From JBBDWJ01 sp040902925 (GTDB taxonomy: Bacteria > Acidobacteriota > Terriglobia > Bryobacterales > UBA6623), in the NCBI GenBank assembly GCA_040902925.1, contig JBBDWJ010000087.1:1-41903 (forward strand): a stretch of DNA of 41,903 nucleotides. Reading direction: 5' to 3'. A model generated the notes under the pieces. That model had not been told where the DNA came from, did not search any database, and saw only the letters and a program-made list of their open reading frames with translations. Made by a program: the position numbers and the translations under genes. Every line of letters begins with the position of its first letter. The first letter of the stretch is position 1. Of the stretch, positions 15,787 to 24,559 are shown one piece after another.

Positions 15787-17403
15787 ATGCAGAGCTACGC
15801 AGCCGGACCGACCCTCCCCTTAATCGACAAGCCCCTGCATGAGGTTTTCGATGCAACCGTTTCGCAAGGGCCTGACCGCGAGGCCATCGTTTCGCGCCAT
15901 CAGAATCTACGGCTAACCTACCAGGAGCTGCAGGACCGCGCGGCGCAGACCGCCGCCGGACTGTGCGGTCTCGGTGTAGGCGCCGGCGATCGCGTCGGCA
16001 TGTGGGCCGCAAGCTGCGCCGAGTGGATCTATCTGCAAATCGCCACCTCCCGCATCGGCGCCGTTTTAGTCAACGTCAACCCGGCCTATCGGGCCAACGA
16101 CCTGCGTTTCATCCTTGAAAAATCGCGCATGAAAGTGCTTTTCCTGCACGCCAAGGATGCCCGCGCCGACTACCAGCAGATCTTGGCCGAGGCCTCCGAG
16201 GGAGCGGAACTCGCTCTAGAGCACGCCGTTCTGTTGGGAACCGAATCGTGGGACAAGATGATCGCCGGCGGCCGCAAACCCGTCGAGCGGCCGTGCGATC
16301 CCCGCGAGGTCGTCAACATTCAGTACACCTCGGGCACCACTGGCAAGCCCAAGGGTGTGCTGCTCACACACCAAAATATCGTTAACAACGCTTACCTGGT
16401 CGGCCGCTGCCTCAAGTGGACCGCGGACGACATCCTTTGCCTGCCGGTCCCGCTCTATCACTGCTTCGGGTGCGTCATGGGCTCGCTGCAGTGCCTGGTA
16501 TTCGGGGCGAAGCTCGTGCTGCCGGCGCCGCAGTTCGATCCCCTGGCCGCGCTGCGGGCCATCCACGAAGAAAAGTGCACCACCATCTACGGCGTGCCTA
16601 CGATGTTCATCGCCGAGCTCAACCACGCCGATTTTGCGCAATACGATATGAGCTCGCTGCGGACCGGCATCATGGCTGGCGCGCCCTGCCCGGTTGAGCT
16701 GATGAAGCGCGTCGTGGGAGAGATGCACTGCCGCGAGATGACGATCGCCTACGGCCAAACCGAAAGCTCGCCTGTCATCACGCAATCCTCTACCAGCGAC
16801 AGTCTTGAAACCCGTGTCTCGACGGTCGGCAATGTGATGCCGTGTACCGAGGTCCGCATCGCCGACCCCGCAACGAACGAGAACGTCGAGGTTGGCGTGC
16901 AAGGCGAGCTGTGCACCCGCGGCTACCTGGTCATGAAAGGCTACGACGGCGACCCGGACCAAACGGCAAAAACAGTGGATGCCGAAGGCTGGCTGCACAC
17001 CGGCGATCTGGCCACGATGCGCCAGGACGGCTGCTTCCGCATCACCGGCCGCGCCAAGGAGATGATCATCCGCGGCGGCGAAAATATTTCACCCCGCGAG
17101 ATCGAAGAGTTCCTTCACGCGCATTCCAAAATCGCCGACGTCTACGTGGTCGGCCTGCCCGACGAAAAGCTCGGCGAGCGCGTGCTGGCATGGGTACGGC
17201 TGCAGCCGGGGAGCGAGACAACGGAAGACGAGATCCGCGATTTCTGCCGCGGCAAGATCGCGCACTTCAAGATCCCCGACTACATCCGGTTCGTCGACGG
17301 CTTCCCGATGACCGTTACGGGGAAGGTACAGAAGTTTGTCATCCGCCAGCAGGAAATCGAGCTGCGGGGTCTCGAGAAGGCCGCGCGCATCGAAACCGCC
17401 TAG
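15787..17403 (+). CDS. AMP-binding acyl-CoA synthetase
   Basis: The 538-residue enzyme belongs to the ANL superfamily of adenylating ligases. It carries the P-loop YTSGTTGKPKGVL at 180-192, the YGQTES substrate motif, TGDLATM, the hinge GRAKEMIIRGGENISPREIE and the catalytic lysine in TVTGKVQK near the C-terminus. These show a complete two-step enzyme that makes an acyl-adenylate and then the acyl-CoA. Length and motif spacing fit a medium- or short-chain fatty-acyl-CoA synthetase; the chain length cannot be read. The full set of catalytic residues is present. Neighbouring genes do not form a beta-oxidation cluster. Confidence 0.92.
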   Translation: MQSYAAGPTLPLIDKPLHEVFDATVSQGPDREAIVSRHQNLRLTYQELQDRAAQTAAGLCGLGVGAGDRVGMWAASCAEWIYLQIATSRIGAVLVNVNPAYRANDLRFILEKSRMKVLFLHAKDARADYQQILAEASEGAELALEHAVLLGTESWDKMIAGGRKPVERPCDPREVVNIQYTSGTTGKPKGVLLTHQNIVNNAYLVGRCLKWTADDILCLPVPLYHCFGCVMGSLQCLVFGAKLVLPAPQFDPLAALRAIHEEKCTTIYGVPTMFIAELNHADFAQYDMSSLRTGIMAGAPCPVELMKRVVGEMHCREMTIAYGQTESSPVITQSSTSDSLETRVSTVGNVMPCTEVRIADPATNENVEVGVQGELCTRGYLVMKGYDGDPDQTAKTVDAEGWLHTGDLATMRQDGCFRITGRAKEMIIRGGENISPREIEEFLHAHSKIADVYVVGLPDEKLGERVLAWVRLQPGSETTEDEIRDFCRGKIAHFKIPDYIRFVDGFPMTVTGKVQKFVIRQQEIELRGLEKAARIETA

Positions 17404-17498
17404 TTCTCTTGCTTTGCCGGTCTTTGGCAACGGTCCAGGGAACTTTCCCCTCTTTTCCTGCGTACAACCGGTGCGTGAATCCTTGTCTGGGAGGCGCC

Positions 17499-18362
17499 AT
17501 GACCCGGTTGGCGTTGCCGCTCACCCTTTTCCTTAGCCTCGTCCCTGCCTCGATCGCCGAAAGCCCGCCGGACGCCGCAAAGATCATGGCGCGCGTCGCG
17601 GAGAATCAGGATCGCGCCGTCGAGCAGCGCAAGGAGTTCGTCTATCGCCAGAAAGCGCGCGTTCGTCTCCTCAAGAGCAACGGCAAGCTGGTCTGGGACG
17701 AGACGCGCGAATACAATGTCACGCCGACCCCCGAGGGCACCGAATTTGAGTTGACCCGCCGGTTCGGGGAAAGGCGCCAGGACCGCGAGCTGGAGTCGTT
17801 CGATCTGTTGGACGAAAGCGAGGCCGAGGGCATCGATCCCGAATTGGTCGACGAATTTCATGACGACCTCACCGCGCAAGGAGACAAGCGCGACGGCCTG
17901 TCGGCCAACTTCTTTCCCCTCACCAGCACCGAACAAGCCGGTTATAGCTTCACGCTGGAGGGAGAAGAGAAACATCGCGGGCGCCAGGTCTATCGCATTC
18001 GGTTCGAGCCGGAGCGCAAGCCGCGGCTTCGCGAGGTGGAGGACGGCCGGCGTATCTGGAAGGGAGAAGTCCTGGTCGACCAGGAGGAGTTCCAGCCAGT
18101 ATTCATCGCGACTCAGATGGCGCTGAATATTCCTCTGCCCGTGCGGCTGTTGTTTGGCATCAGCATCCGCCAGGTGGGGTTCAGCGTCAGCTATCAGCGA
18201 TTTAGCGAGAACGTCTGGTTTCCGGTGTCCTACGGCGGCGAGTTCTTCCTCAAGGTATTGCATTTTTACAAACGCAACATCATCGTCTCGATGGCGAGCG
18301 AAGACTTCCGGCGCACCACGGTGGGAAGCGCCGTACGCTTCGAGGAGCAGGACACGCCCTAA
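17499..18362 (+). CDS. Exported LolA-like / outer-membrane-associated hypothetical protein
   Basis: This 287-residue protein has a cleavable signal peptide (about 1-20, RLALPLTLFLSLVPASIAES) and a long beta-rich body. Segments such as AKIMARVAENQDRAVEQRKEFVYRQKARVRL, GRQVYRIRFEPERKPRL, WKGEVLVDQEEFQPVFI and NVWFPVSYGGEFFLKVLHFYKRN recall the concave beta-sheet of LolA/LolB-type and outer-membrane-sorting proteins. That resemblance is of pattern only; no diagnostic motif is visible. ATG at 17499 has GGGAGG 5 bases upstream, a strong ribosome site that fixes the start. It lies 95 bases downstream of the acyl-CoA synthetase on the same strand and could share its transcript. Confidence 0.72.
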   Translation: MTRLALPLTLFLSLVPASIAESPPDAAKIMARVAENQDRAVEQRKEFVYRQKARVRLLKSNGKLVWDETREYNVTPTPEGTEFELTRRFGERRQDRELESFDLLDESEAEGIDPELVDEFHDDLTAQGDKRDGLSANFFPLTSTEQAGYSFTLEGEEKHRGRQVYRIRFEPERKPRLREVEDGRRIWKGEVLVDQEEFQPVFIATQMALNIPLPVRLLFGISIRQVGFSVSYQRFSENVWFPVSYGGEFFLKVLHFYKRNIIVSMASEDFRRTTVGSAVRFEEQDTP

Positions 18363-18425
18363 CAGCCATCGCGGAGATTCTCTCGACGCCCCGCGCCGCG
18401 CCTTGGTCCGCCGTCAATAAATCGA

Positions 18426-18758
18426 ATGGATTGGTTCCTGGCGCTGATACCATACGGTCAGATGCGGCTGCGCGCTTCGAAGGACCGGCTGAAAGTCGAG
18501 CACTCCATCATCGGCGGGCTGCGCGGAGTACTCGAGGAGCTACTGAAGCTGAATCCGGCGATTCGTTCCATCATTCCCGGGCGGATCCGCCCCGTCCGCG
18601 ACGCTAAAGGGCCGGTAAAAATTCACCTCACGACGCCAACCCAGACCGGCTGGAAAGGCATTGCCCTGGCCAGCGGGGCTCGCCAGGAACTGTTCTTCAA
18701 TACCCGTCTCACCAAGGAAGAAATCGAAAAAGCTCTCGGCCCGGCGTTGAAGGATTGA
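18426..18758 (+). CDS. DUF2103 family protein (predicted metal-binding)
   Basis: The 110-residue protein has the DUF2103 pattern: VEHSIIGGLRGVLEEL, then IIPGRIRPV, then a segment ending TGWKGIALASGARQELFF and a C-terminal LTKEEIEKAL helix. The family is annotated as predicted metal-binding and known from cyanobacteria and others; its biochemical role is unknown. It has no export signal. It lies 63 bases after the LolA-like gene, with no clear ribosome site, and is followed by a small tandem repeat. Confidence 0.7.
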   Translation: MDWFLALIPYGQMRLRASKDRLKVEHSIIGGLRGVLEELLKLNPAIRSIIPGRIRPVRDAKGPVKIHLTTPTQTGWKGIALASGARQELFFNTRLTKEEIEKALGPALKD

Positions 18759-18760
18759 GG

Positions 18761-18800
18761 TTGCTATCGAAGCGGGGCTATTGCTATTGAAGCGGGGCTA
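18761..18800 (+). repeat. Two tandem 20-bp repeats after the DUF2103 gene
   Basis: TTGCTATCGAAGCGGGGCTA is followed directly by the same 20 bases with one change (TTGCTATTGAAG...). Next come two shorter GGATAAGAG units at about 18807-18828. The block starts 3 bases after the stop at 18758 and lies between two convergent genes. No coding or RNA function is evident. Confidence 0.85.
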
Positions 18801-18874
18801 AGAGACGGATAAGAGAGGGATAAGAGGGCTCGGATCGCCTCCGGCGATGGTCAACTCCTCAGCGCGGCCAAATC

Positions 18875-20353
18875 CTAAAACTTTCGCGACCAGGTATCCG
18901 GCCAGCGTTCCACGACCACTTTAGTCTGCGTGTAGAACTCGACCGCATGACGCCCCTGCGCGTGCAGATCGCCGAAGAAGCTTTCCTTCCAGCCGCTAAA
19001 GGGGAAATACGCCATCGGCGCCGCCACGCCGACGTTGATGCCGACATTGCCCACCTCGGCTTCGTACCGGAATTTTCGCGCGCTGGCGCCGCTCGCCGTG
19101 AACAGGCACGCCATGTTGCCGTAAGCGCTGCCGTTTACCAAAGCAATCGCCTCGTCGATCGTCTCCGCGGGGACAACGCTGAGCACCGGCCCGAAAACTT
19201 CCGTGCGAAAAATCTCACCCTCGGGCGGCACGCCCGACAGCAGAGTCGGTCCAATAAAGTTGCCTTTTTCGCAGCCCGAAACCACCAGCCCGCGGCCATC
19301 GACGACAACGCGCGCCCCTTCGTCGACGCCCTTTTGGATCAGTTGCTCGATGCGATTCTTGCTCTGGGGCGAGATCACCGGCCCCATCTCGACGCCCTCG
19401 TCGAGACCGAATCCGACCCGTCGCGAGGAAGCGATGGCGGCCATCGCCTCGACGAAAGTTTTTTGGGCCGCGCCGACCGGGATGGCGACCGAACTCGCCA
19501 GGCAGCGTTGCCCGGCGCAGCCAAAGGCGCTGTCGGCGGCTATCCGCGCGGTCATCTCGGGGTCGGCATCGGGCAGCACGACAATCGGGTTTTTGGCCCC
19601 GCCCTGGCACTGCACGCGCTTGCCGTTCTGGGCGGCGCGAGCGTAAATGTGCCGCGCCACGGGCGTCGATCCGACAAAACTCACCGCTCGGATCACGGGA
19701 TGGTCGAGAATCGCATCCACGGTCTCGCGCGATCCGTTGACGATGTTCACGACACCGTCGGGAACCTTCGCCTGCTCGATCAGCTCGGCGATTTTCCGCA
19801 TCGTCATGGGAACCCGTTCCGACGGCTTAACGACGCAGGCATTTCCGCAAGCCACCGCATAGGGCAAAAACCACATCGGGATCATCGCCGGAAAATTGAA
19901 AGGCGAGACGATCGCGACGACACCCACCGGCTGCCGGATCATCAGCTCATCCATGCCGGCCGCGATGTCTTCGGAGTTGTAGCCCTGCATCAGAATCGGA
20001 ATGCCGCAAGCGACTTCCACGTTCTCGATGGCGCGCTGCAGCTCGCCCTTGGCCTCAGCCAGCGTCTTGCCGGATTCGAGTGTGATCGTTTGCGCCAGAT
20101 CGGCGAAGTGGCGCTCGAGCAGCGCTTTGAGGCGAAACAGCGGCTGGACGCGCTCACCGGCGGGTGTTCGCCGCCACCCCGCGAAGGCTCGGGCGGCGGC
20201 TTGCGCGGCGTGATCGACCTCCTCGGCAGGCGACAAAGGCGTGCGGGAGAGCAGCTCGCCGGTCGCCGGATTAACGACGTCGATCCACTCCCGGGCGGCC
20301 GACCGTTGAAACACGCCATCGATTACGTTGGGAACTTCTTGAGCGCTAGCCAT
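18875..20353 (-). CDS. mmsA: CoA-acylating methylmalonate-semialdehyde dehydrogenase
   Basis: This 492-residue aldehyde dehydrogenase has the MmsA hallmarks. These are VSPFNFPAMIPMWFLPYAVACGN, with the oxyanion-hole Asn, QGGAKNPIVVLPDAD in place of the ELGGK segment that carries the general-base Glu in hydrolysing ALDHs, and the catalytic Cys in AFGCAGQRCLA (about Cys284). Loss of the Glu fits CoA rather than water as acyl acceptor. MmsA turns methylmalonate or malonate semialdehyde plus CoA and NAD+ into propionyl- or acetyl-CoA, in valine, beta-alanine and inositol breakdown. AAGGTGG lies just before the ATG at 20353; an in-frame GTG at 20359 is less likely. It is a stand-alone gene here. 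Confidence 0.93.
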   Translation of the reverse strand: MASAQEVPNVIDGVFQRSAAREWIDVVNPATGELLSRTPLSPAEEVDHAAQAAARAFAGWRRTPAGERVQPLFRLKALLERHFADLAQTITLESGKTLAEAKGELQRAIENVEVACGIPILMQGYNSEDIAAGMDELMIRQPVGVVAIVSPFNFPAMIPMWFLPYAVACGNACVVKPSERVPMTMRKIAELIEQAKVPDGVVNIVNGSRETVDAILDHPVIRAVSFVGSTPVARHIYARAAQNGKRVQCQGGAKNPIVVLPDADPEMTARIAADSAFGCAGQRCLASSVAIPVGAAQKTFVEAMAAIASSRRVGFGLDEGVEMGPVISPQSKNRIEQLIQKGVDEGARVVVDGRGLVVSGCEKGNFIGPTLLSGVPPEGEIFRTEVFGPVLSVVPAETIDEAIALVNGSAYGNMACLFTASGASARKFRYEAEVGNVGINVGVAAPMAYFPFSGWKESFFGDLHAQGRHAVEFYTQTKVVVERWPDTWSRKF

Positions 20354-20440
20354 GACCACCTTACAGCCTCCTCAGCCGCGGCCCCGGCGCTGCAATGCGC
20401 GTCGACCGTGACGCCGTGACAACACGGCCAGCGTGAGGAG

Positions 20441-20446
20441 TACAAT
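20441..20446 (+). promoter_or_regulatory. Candidate promoter -10 box (TACAAT) for the zinc-ribbon gene
   Basis: TACAAT lies only 4 bases before the ATG at 20451, with GTGACA about 19 bases upstream as a possible -35. It also directly follows the GAGGAG ribosome site (20435-20440). Both cannot be used on the same RNA: either the transcript is leaderless, or it starts upstream and uses GAGGAG. Confidence 0.3.
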
Positions 20447-20450
20447 CGCA

Positions 20451-20726
20451 ATGATGCCCTGCCCATTCCCCGACTGTCAAAGTTCTGATGCGAAAATCGA
20501 AGTCCGCTACGGCGCACGCGAAGTCGAGTGCCCTTCCTGCGGCAAGTTCAAGATGGCCGACAAGCTCTTTGAGTCCGCGGCCGTCGTTTTCGGCCCTCCG
20601 CGGGACTCCGCTGATGATTTGAGGGGCTTTATCCAGGCGCGGAACAGCGAAGGCAAGACCCCGATGCTGACCGACGAGACCTGGCAAGTGCTGGCGAACG
20701 AGCACAAAGACGAAGAATCCGCTTGA
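20451..20726 (+). CDS. Small zinc-ribbon protein
   Basis: The 91-residue protein starts MMPCPFPDC and has a second knuckle, CPSC, at 27-30, so four cysteines (4, 9, 27, 30) form a zinc ribbon of the C-x4-C/C-x2-C type. The remaining 60 residues are polar and helical (DDLRGFIQARN, LTDETWQVLAN) without a recognised domain. GAGGAG at 20435-20440 is 10 bases upstream of the chosen ATG. It might bind nucleic acid or act as a small adaptor; nothing nearby indicates a partner. Confidence 0.68.
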   Translation: MMPCPFPDCQSSDAKIEVRYGAREVECPSCGKFKMADKLFESAAVVFGPPRDSADDLRGFIQARNSEGKTPMLTDETWQVLANEHKDEESA

Positions 20727-20829
20727 GCGGCGCGTTAGTTTCTTGGCGAAGGGCCGGGAAGGGCGTGATACGGATTCGCTCACCCTGCCAGCTCTGGACC
20801 CTGCCAGCCACAGAGTGCCGCGCTGGTGC

Positions 20830-22902
20830 CTACGCCGCCAGCCACGCGCCGATCACCTCCCGTACTTTGCGCACGGAAAGCTGCGAGTGCAGGCTAAATT
20901 TGTCGGTGGCTTCGAGATTCTCGTATACCTGATTCACCCAGTCGAGTTCTTCGCGAGCCGCGACCGGATTGACCGTCTGGCGCTGCGAATCCTGGGGATT
21001 GATCACCAGCGTCCGCCTCGGCGCGAGTGCCGCGTAGAGATCGCGCACATCATACGCTCCCATCACGCCGGGCAGAAAGCTGCTGAAGGGCTGCTTGGTA
21101 AGCGGGTCGTCGAGTAACGAACGGTAGGAAAGCAAGCCGTCGACGGTGATGAGCTGGCTGATCCGGGGTTCCAGCGCCGCCGCGTGGGCGGCAACCAGGG
21201 CGCCGGCGCCGACGCCGACCACCAGCCACTCGCGGCGCTGCAGGCGTTTAGGCGCGGCGGCCAGCAAATCTTTGACGCGCTGCCCCAACAGCGGCCGGCC
21301 GATTTCCAGTCCACGGTAGGCGAAGAAGTTCTCCCAGTCGAACGTGACGTCGAAGTCGGGAAGCTGCGGCGTTGTTTCGCCCCATCCGCGGACGTCGATC
21401 GCGATTACCTGATATCCCGCCGCGACGATCGGGTCAATGACCTCGCGGCGTACCTCGGTGTCGTTCATTCCCTGCTCGGCGACAACCAGGGCTTCACCGC
21501 GCGCAAACGCACCGACCTGGAACATATGATCGGGAACTACGACGCCGAACTCCGGTTTCAGCTCGCCAACCTGTGTGATTTCGCGAACGCGGTGGACAAT
21601 CTGACTCTTATAAATCTCAAACTCCGACGGCCGCGCCGGCACGCTTCTGCGGGGCGCAATGTTGTGGGCGTATGCGCGGTTGAGCGTCAACACCGTGGCG
21701 GCGCCAGGAGTATCGGCAACCTGCCCGCTGGCCGTGCATTGTAGCTCCTGCCCGGAGAGAATTTTGGCCGGCTTTTCCATCACGTGTTGGCTCTTGTCAG
21801 TAAGCCAGCGCAGCAGCCAGTCGATCGCCGCCTCGCGCAATTGCTGGTTCATGCCGTGCTTGTCGTCGGTTTCGGCAAACCGGAGCTTTCCGCCGGCATC
21901 GACCAGGCCATACGCCTGCGCGACCGCGCTGAATGTTTCGCGCGCCGCGTCGATGGGGATGAAGTCTTGCGTAGGCGAGCCAACCATCAGGGGCCGCGGC
22001 GAAAACGCCGCCAGCAGCTCGGGGTGATCGATGCCATATCGCAGCGTGCTGTAAAGAATCTGTTCGGGGTCGGCTATCAGCAGCGCTTCGGTCTTGGCGC
22101 GAAACGTCGCCACGGCAGACACCGGGATGGCGGCCTTGATGCGCGGTTCAAAAGCGGCGAACTGCAGCGTCTCCATGCCTCCGCCCGAGCTGCCAGCCAT
22201 CGCAATGCGTTCGGCGTCCACGTCCGCGCGCGTTTCGAGATAGTCGATCGCCCGCGATGCATCCCAAACGCGATACTGCATCAAATTCAGGCCCAGCAAG
22301 TAGCATGGATTGCCCAGAACCCGATGCTCGGCAGTTGCGGGCCCGGCTAGCGAAGCCTTCTTCGCGGCATCCCACAACTGCATCCGTTCGCCCTGCCCGA
22401 CCGGGTCCCAAATCAAAACTACAAAACCGTGCCGCGCGCCCAGGATGCCGAACTGCTGGTACGGTTCGTAAGCCTTGCCCTCGGCGGCGTGGCCCGGTGG
22501 AAAAAGAATCGCCGGAAGCCTCTTCTCAACCTGTTTGGGCCGATACAGATTGGCCGTGACGAAGAATTGCGGCCGGCTCTCGAAGACGATGCGCTCGATC
22601 ACATAGTCGTCTTGCGGGATGGCGCCCAACTCGCGGGCATTGAGCGGCGTTCGTTCGGCCGGCAGAGGCCCCCACATCTCCACGAGCCGCGCGCGTACAT
22701 TCTTTTTCAGCTTTTCGAGATCGCCGGCCGACCTCATGCCCTGAAAACGCTCGACGCGGCGCTCATCGAGCAAGCGGATATGTTCGAGCGTATACTCCCA
22801 CAACATGTGCCCCATACCGTTGGCACGGGCCGGAGCCGCGCGAAGCCATGGCACGCCTAAAAGCCCCGCGGCAAATGCTCGTCGTGTGATCGGGATATCC
22901 AA
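20830..22902 (-). CDS. Tat-exported double alpha/beta-hydrolase (acetyl-xylan-esterase-like)
   Basis: This 690-residue protein starts with a twin-arginine signal (PITRRAFAAGLLG). The first half is an alpha/beta hydrolase like acetyl xylan esterases: LPAILFPPGHAAEGK, then the nucleophile elbow GSSGG with Ser239, Asp313 in QDFIPID and His349 in DDKHGMN. This gives a full Ser-Asp-His triad. From about 440 a second hydrolase-like fold follows (VIAIDVRGWGET, WLVVGVGAGALVAAHAAA, TLVINPQDS), in which the elbow reads GVGAG at 563-567, so the serine is replaced by glycine. The protein probably deacylates a carbohydrate or other ester outside the membrane, with the second domain serving structure or binding. 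The substrate is unknown. Confidence 0.83.
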   Translation of the reverse strand: MDIPITRRAFAAGLLGVPWLRAAPARANGMGHMLWEYTLEHIRLLDERRVERFQGMRSAGDLEKLKKNVRARLVEMWGPLPAERTPLNARELGAIPQDDYVIERIVFESRPQFFVTANLYRPKQVEKRLPAILFPPGHAAEGKAYEPYQQFGILGARHGFVVLIWDPVGQGERMQLWDAAKKASLAGPATAEHRVLGNPCYLLGLNLMQYRVWDASRAIDYLETRADVDAERIAMAGSSGGGMETLQFAAFEPRIKAAIPVSAVATFRAKTEALLIADPEQILYSTLRYGIDHPELLAAFSPRPLMVGSPTQDFIPIDAARETFSAVAQAYGLVDAGGKLRFAETDDKHGMNQQLREAAIDWLLRWLTDKSQHVMEKPAKILSGQELQCTASGQVADTPGAATVLTLNRAYAHNIAPRRSVPARPSEFEIYKSQIVHRVREITQVGELKPEFGVVVPDHMFQVGAFARGEALVVAEQGMNDTEVRREVIDPIVAAGYQVIAIDVRGWGETTPQLPDFDVTFDWENFFAYRGLEIGRPLLGQRVKDLLAAAPKRLQRREWLVVGVGAGALVAAHAAALEPRISQLITVDGLLSYRSLLDDPLTKQPFSSFLPGVMGAYDVRDLYAALAPRRTLVINPQDSQRQTVNPVAAREELDWVNQVYENLEATDKFSLHSQLSVRKVREVIGAWLAA

Positions 22903-23095
22903 GACGGGTGGGTGAAATAGGGCTTCGAAATGGAAGGGACCAGTTTCGCCCTCATTCTAGCCAATTTGCTCCAATCAAGCCCAAACGGCAGCACAAACAG
23001 CCGTTTCTAAGAGGCACTCGCCCGTAACCGCAACAGCCCGGTTACCGCCCACCATGGGGTAAACTACCCTAAACTCGCGCAAGACCAATTCAGTT

Positions 23096-24559
23096 GTGGG
23101 GGCTGGGCAATTGAGGCACGCAACAACGTCAGCAACCGATTCCGCATTGAACTCGTACATAGGCAGCCTCCGCCGCGGCCGGCCGCTGGTGTTCGCCCTG
23201 GCCGTTTGTTGGGTAGCGCTCTCGATCGGCGCGGCGGCAGCCGAAGAACCCTCACGCCCGAAATCGTTCGCCATTCAAGGAGCGAAGCTCGTCCCCGTTT
23301 CCGGGCCTGTCGTCGAAGCAGGCACGATCGTCTTCGAAGATGGCTTGATCACAGCCATCGGGCGCGATATTCAAATTCCGCCCGGCGCCTGGCTCATCGA
23401 AGGAAAGGGCCTGACAGTCTACCCGGGGCTGATCGATGCTATGAGCAGCGTCGGCCTGCCCGAGCAAGACCGCGGCAGGCGTGGCGGGCCGGGAAATCGG
23501 GGCGGCTCGGGCAGTCAAGGCGAGTTGCCCGTATCGGCTGGGCCCGAGGACCGTCCGGCAACAAAGACCTGGGCGTTGGCGGCCGACGAGTTCGATCCCG
23601 CTAACGACCGCGTCAAGGCGTGGCGCGAGGCGGGCTTCACATCCGCCGTCGTCGCGCCGATGGATGGCATTTTCCCGGGCCAGGCCGCGGTGATAAATCT
23701 CGCCGGCGACAGGGCCAGCGAGATGGTGATCCAGCCGCAGGTAGCGCTCGTGATCAACATCGGCTACTCCGGCGGCTACCGCGGCTTTCCAAACTCGCTG
23801 ATGGGTTACATCACCTACGTCAGGCAGCTCTTCCACGATGCCGGGCAGTACAGCGCCGCGTGGGCCGTGTACCGCGACGATCCGAGCGGACTCGAGCGCC
23901 CTGCGTATGACCGTACCTTGGCGCCGCTGGTCGAAGCGAAGAGCGAGAAACGTCCCGTCCTCTATCCGGGCGATCTGGCGAAAGAAATCCACCGCGCGCT
24001 GAATCTTTCGAAAGAGCTCGGTTTCCCGCTCATCGTTTACGGAGCCCACCAAGGCTACGAGGCCGCCGCCGCACTCGCGGAACGGAAAACGCCGGTGATG
24101 GTCAACTTGAAATGGCCGGAAAAAGAAGGCGACGCTGACCCCGAGGAGGAAGAACCGTTGCGGGTTTTGCGTCTCCGCGACCGCGCGCCCTCGACGCCCG
24201 CGGCTTTCGAAAAGGCCGGCGTCAAATTCGCCTTCTACTCGGGTGAAATTCGCTCCGCCGCGGAGATCCTCCCGAAGGTTCGCACCGCAATCGAGAAAGG
24301 CCTATCGCCCGAAGCCGCGCTGCGGGCGCTGACGCTGAGCGCCGCGGAAATCTACGGCGTCGAGAACCGCCTCGGCAGCCTCGACAGCGGTAAGATCGCC
24401 AACTTGGTCGTCACCGAAGGCGATCTGTTCGCCGAAAAGCCGAAGCTCAAGATGGTCTTCGTTGACGGTCAAAAATACGACATCCGGCCGCCGCGGGAAG
24501 AGAAACCCGAAGACAAGGAACAGGCGTCAGAAACGCCACAACAGGAAGGGACGCCGTGA
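23096..24559 (+). CDS. Exported amidohydrolase-fold protein lacking the HxH metal motif (trio member 1)
   Basis: The 487-residue protein has a signal segment (RRGRPLVFALAVCWVALSIGAAAA) and the amidohydrolase/imidazolonepropionase-like layout. There is an N-terminal small beta-domain (AIQGAKLVPVSGPVVEAGTIVFEDGLITAIG) and a C-terminal DSGKIANLVVTEGDLF. Where active members read PGLIDxHxH, this one has YPGLIDAMSSVG (109-120), so the first two zinc ligands are missing; the SDS-type aspartate region reads FYSGEIRSAAE. It is probably not catalytic by the usual mechanism. The C-terminus is Glu/Lys/Pro-rich. GTG at 23096 has no ribosome site, and TTG at 23147 gives a more normal signal peptide. The next gene overlaps it by 4 bases (GTGA). 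Confidence 0.85.
   Translation: MGAGQLRHATTSATDSALNSYIGSLRRGRPLVFALAVCWVALSIGAAAAEEPSRPKSFAIQGAKLVPVSGPVVEAGTIVFEDGLITAIGRDIQIPPGAWLIEGKGLTVYPGLIDAMSSVGLPEQDRGRRGGPGNRGGSGSQGELPVSAGPEDRPATKTWALAADEFDPANDRVKAWREAGFTSAVVAPMDGIFPGQAAVINLAGDRASEMVIQPQVALVINIGYSGGYRGFPNSLMGYITYVRQLFHDAGQYSAAWAVYRDDPSGLERPAYDRTLAPLVEAKSEKRPVLYPGDLAKEIHRALNLSKELGFPLIVYGAHQGYEAAAALAERKTPVMVNLKWPEKEGDADPEEEEPLRVLRLRDRAPSTPAAFEKAGVKFAFYSGEIRSAAEILPKVRTAIEKGLSPEAALRALTLSAAEIYGVENRLGSLDSGKIANLVVTEGDLFAEKPKLKMVFVDGQKYDIRPPREEKPEDKEQASETPQQEGTP

Noticed and set aside
16842..17498. Long upstream extension of the LolA-like frame into the acyl-CoA synthetase gene
   Set aside because: It is an Arg-rich out-of-frame reading of the synthetase; GGGAGG before ATG 17499 and the signal peptide fix the start.
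18947..20419. 490-residue plus-strand open frame opposite mmsA
   Set aside because: His/Arg-rich antisense of a complete aldehyde dehydrogenase.
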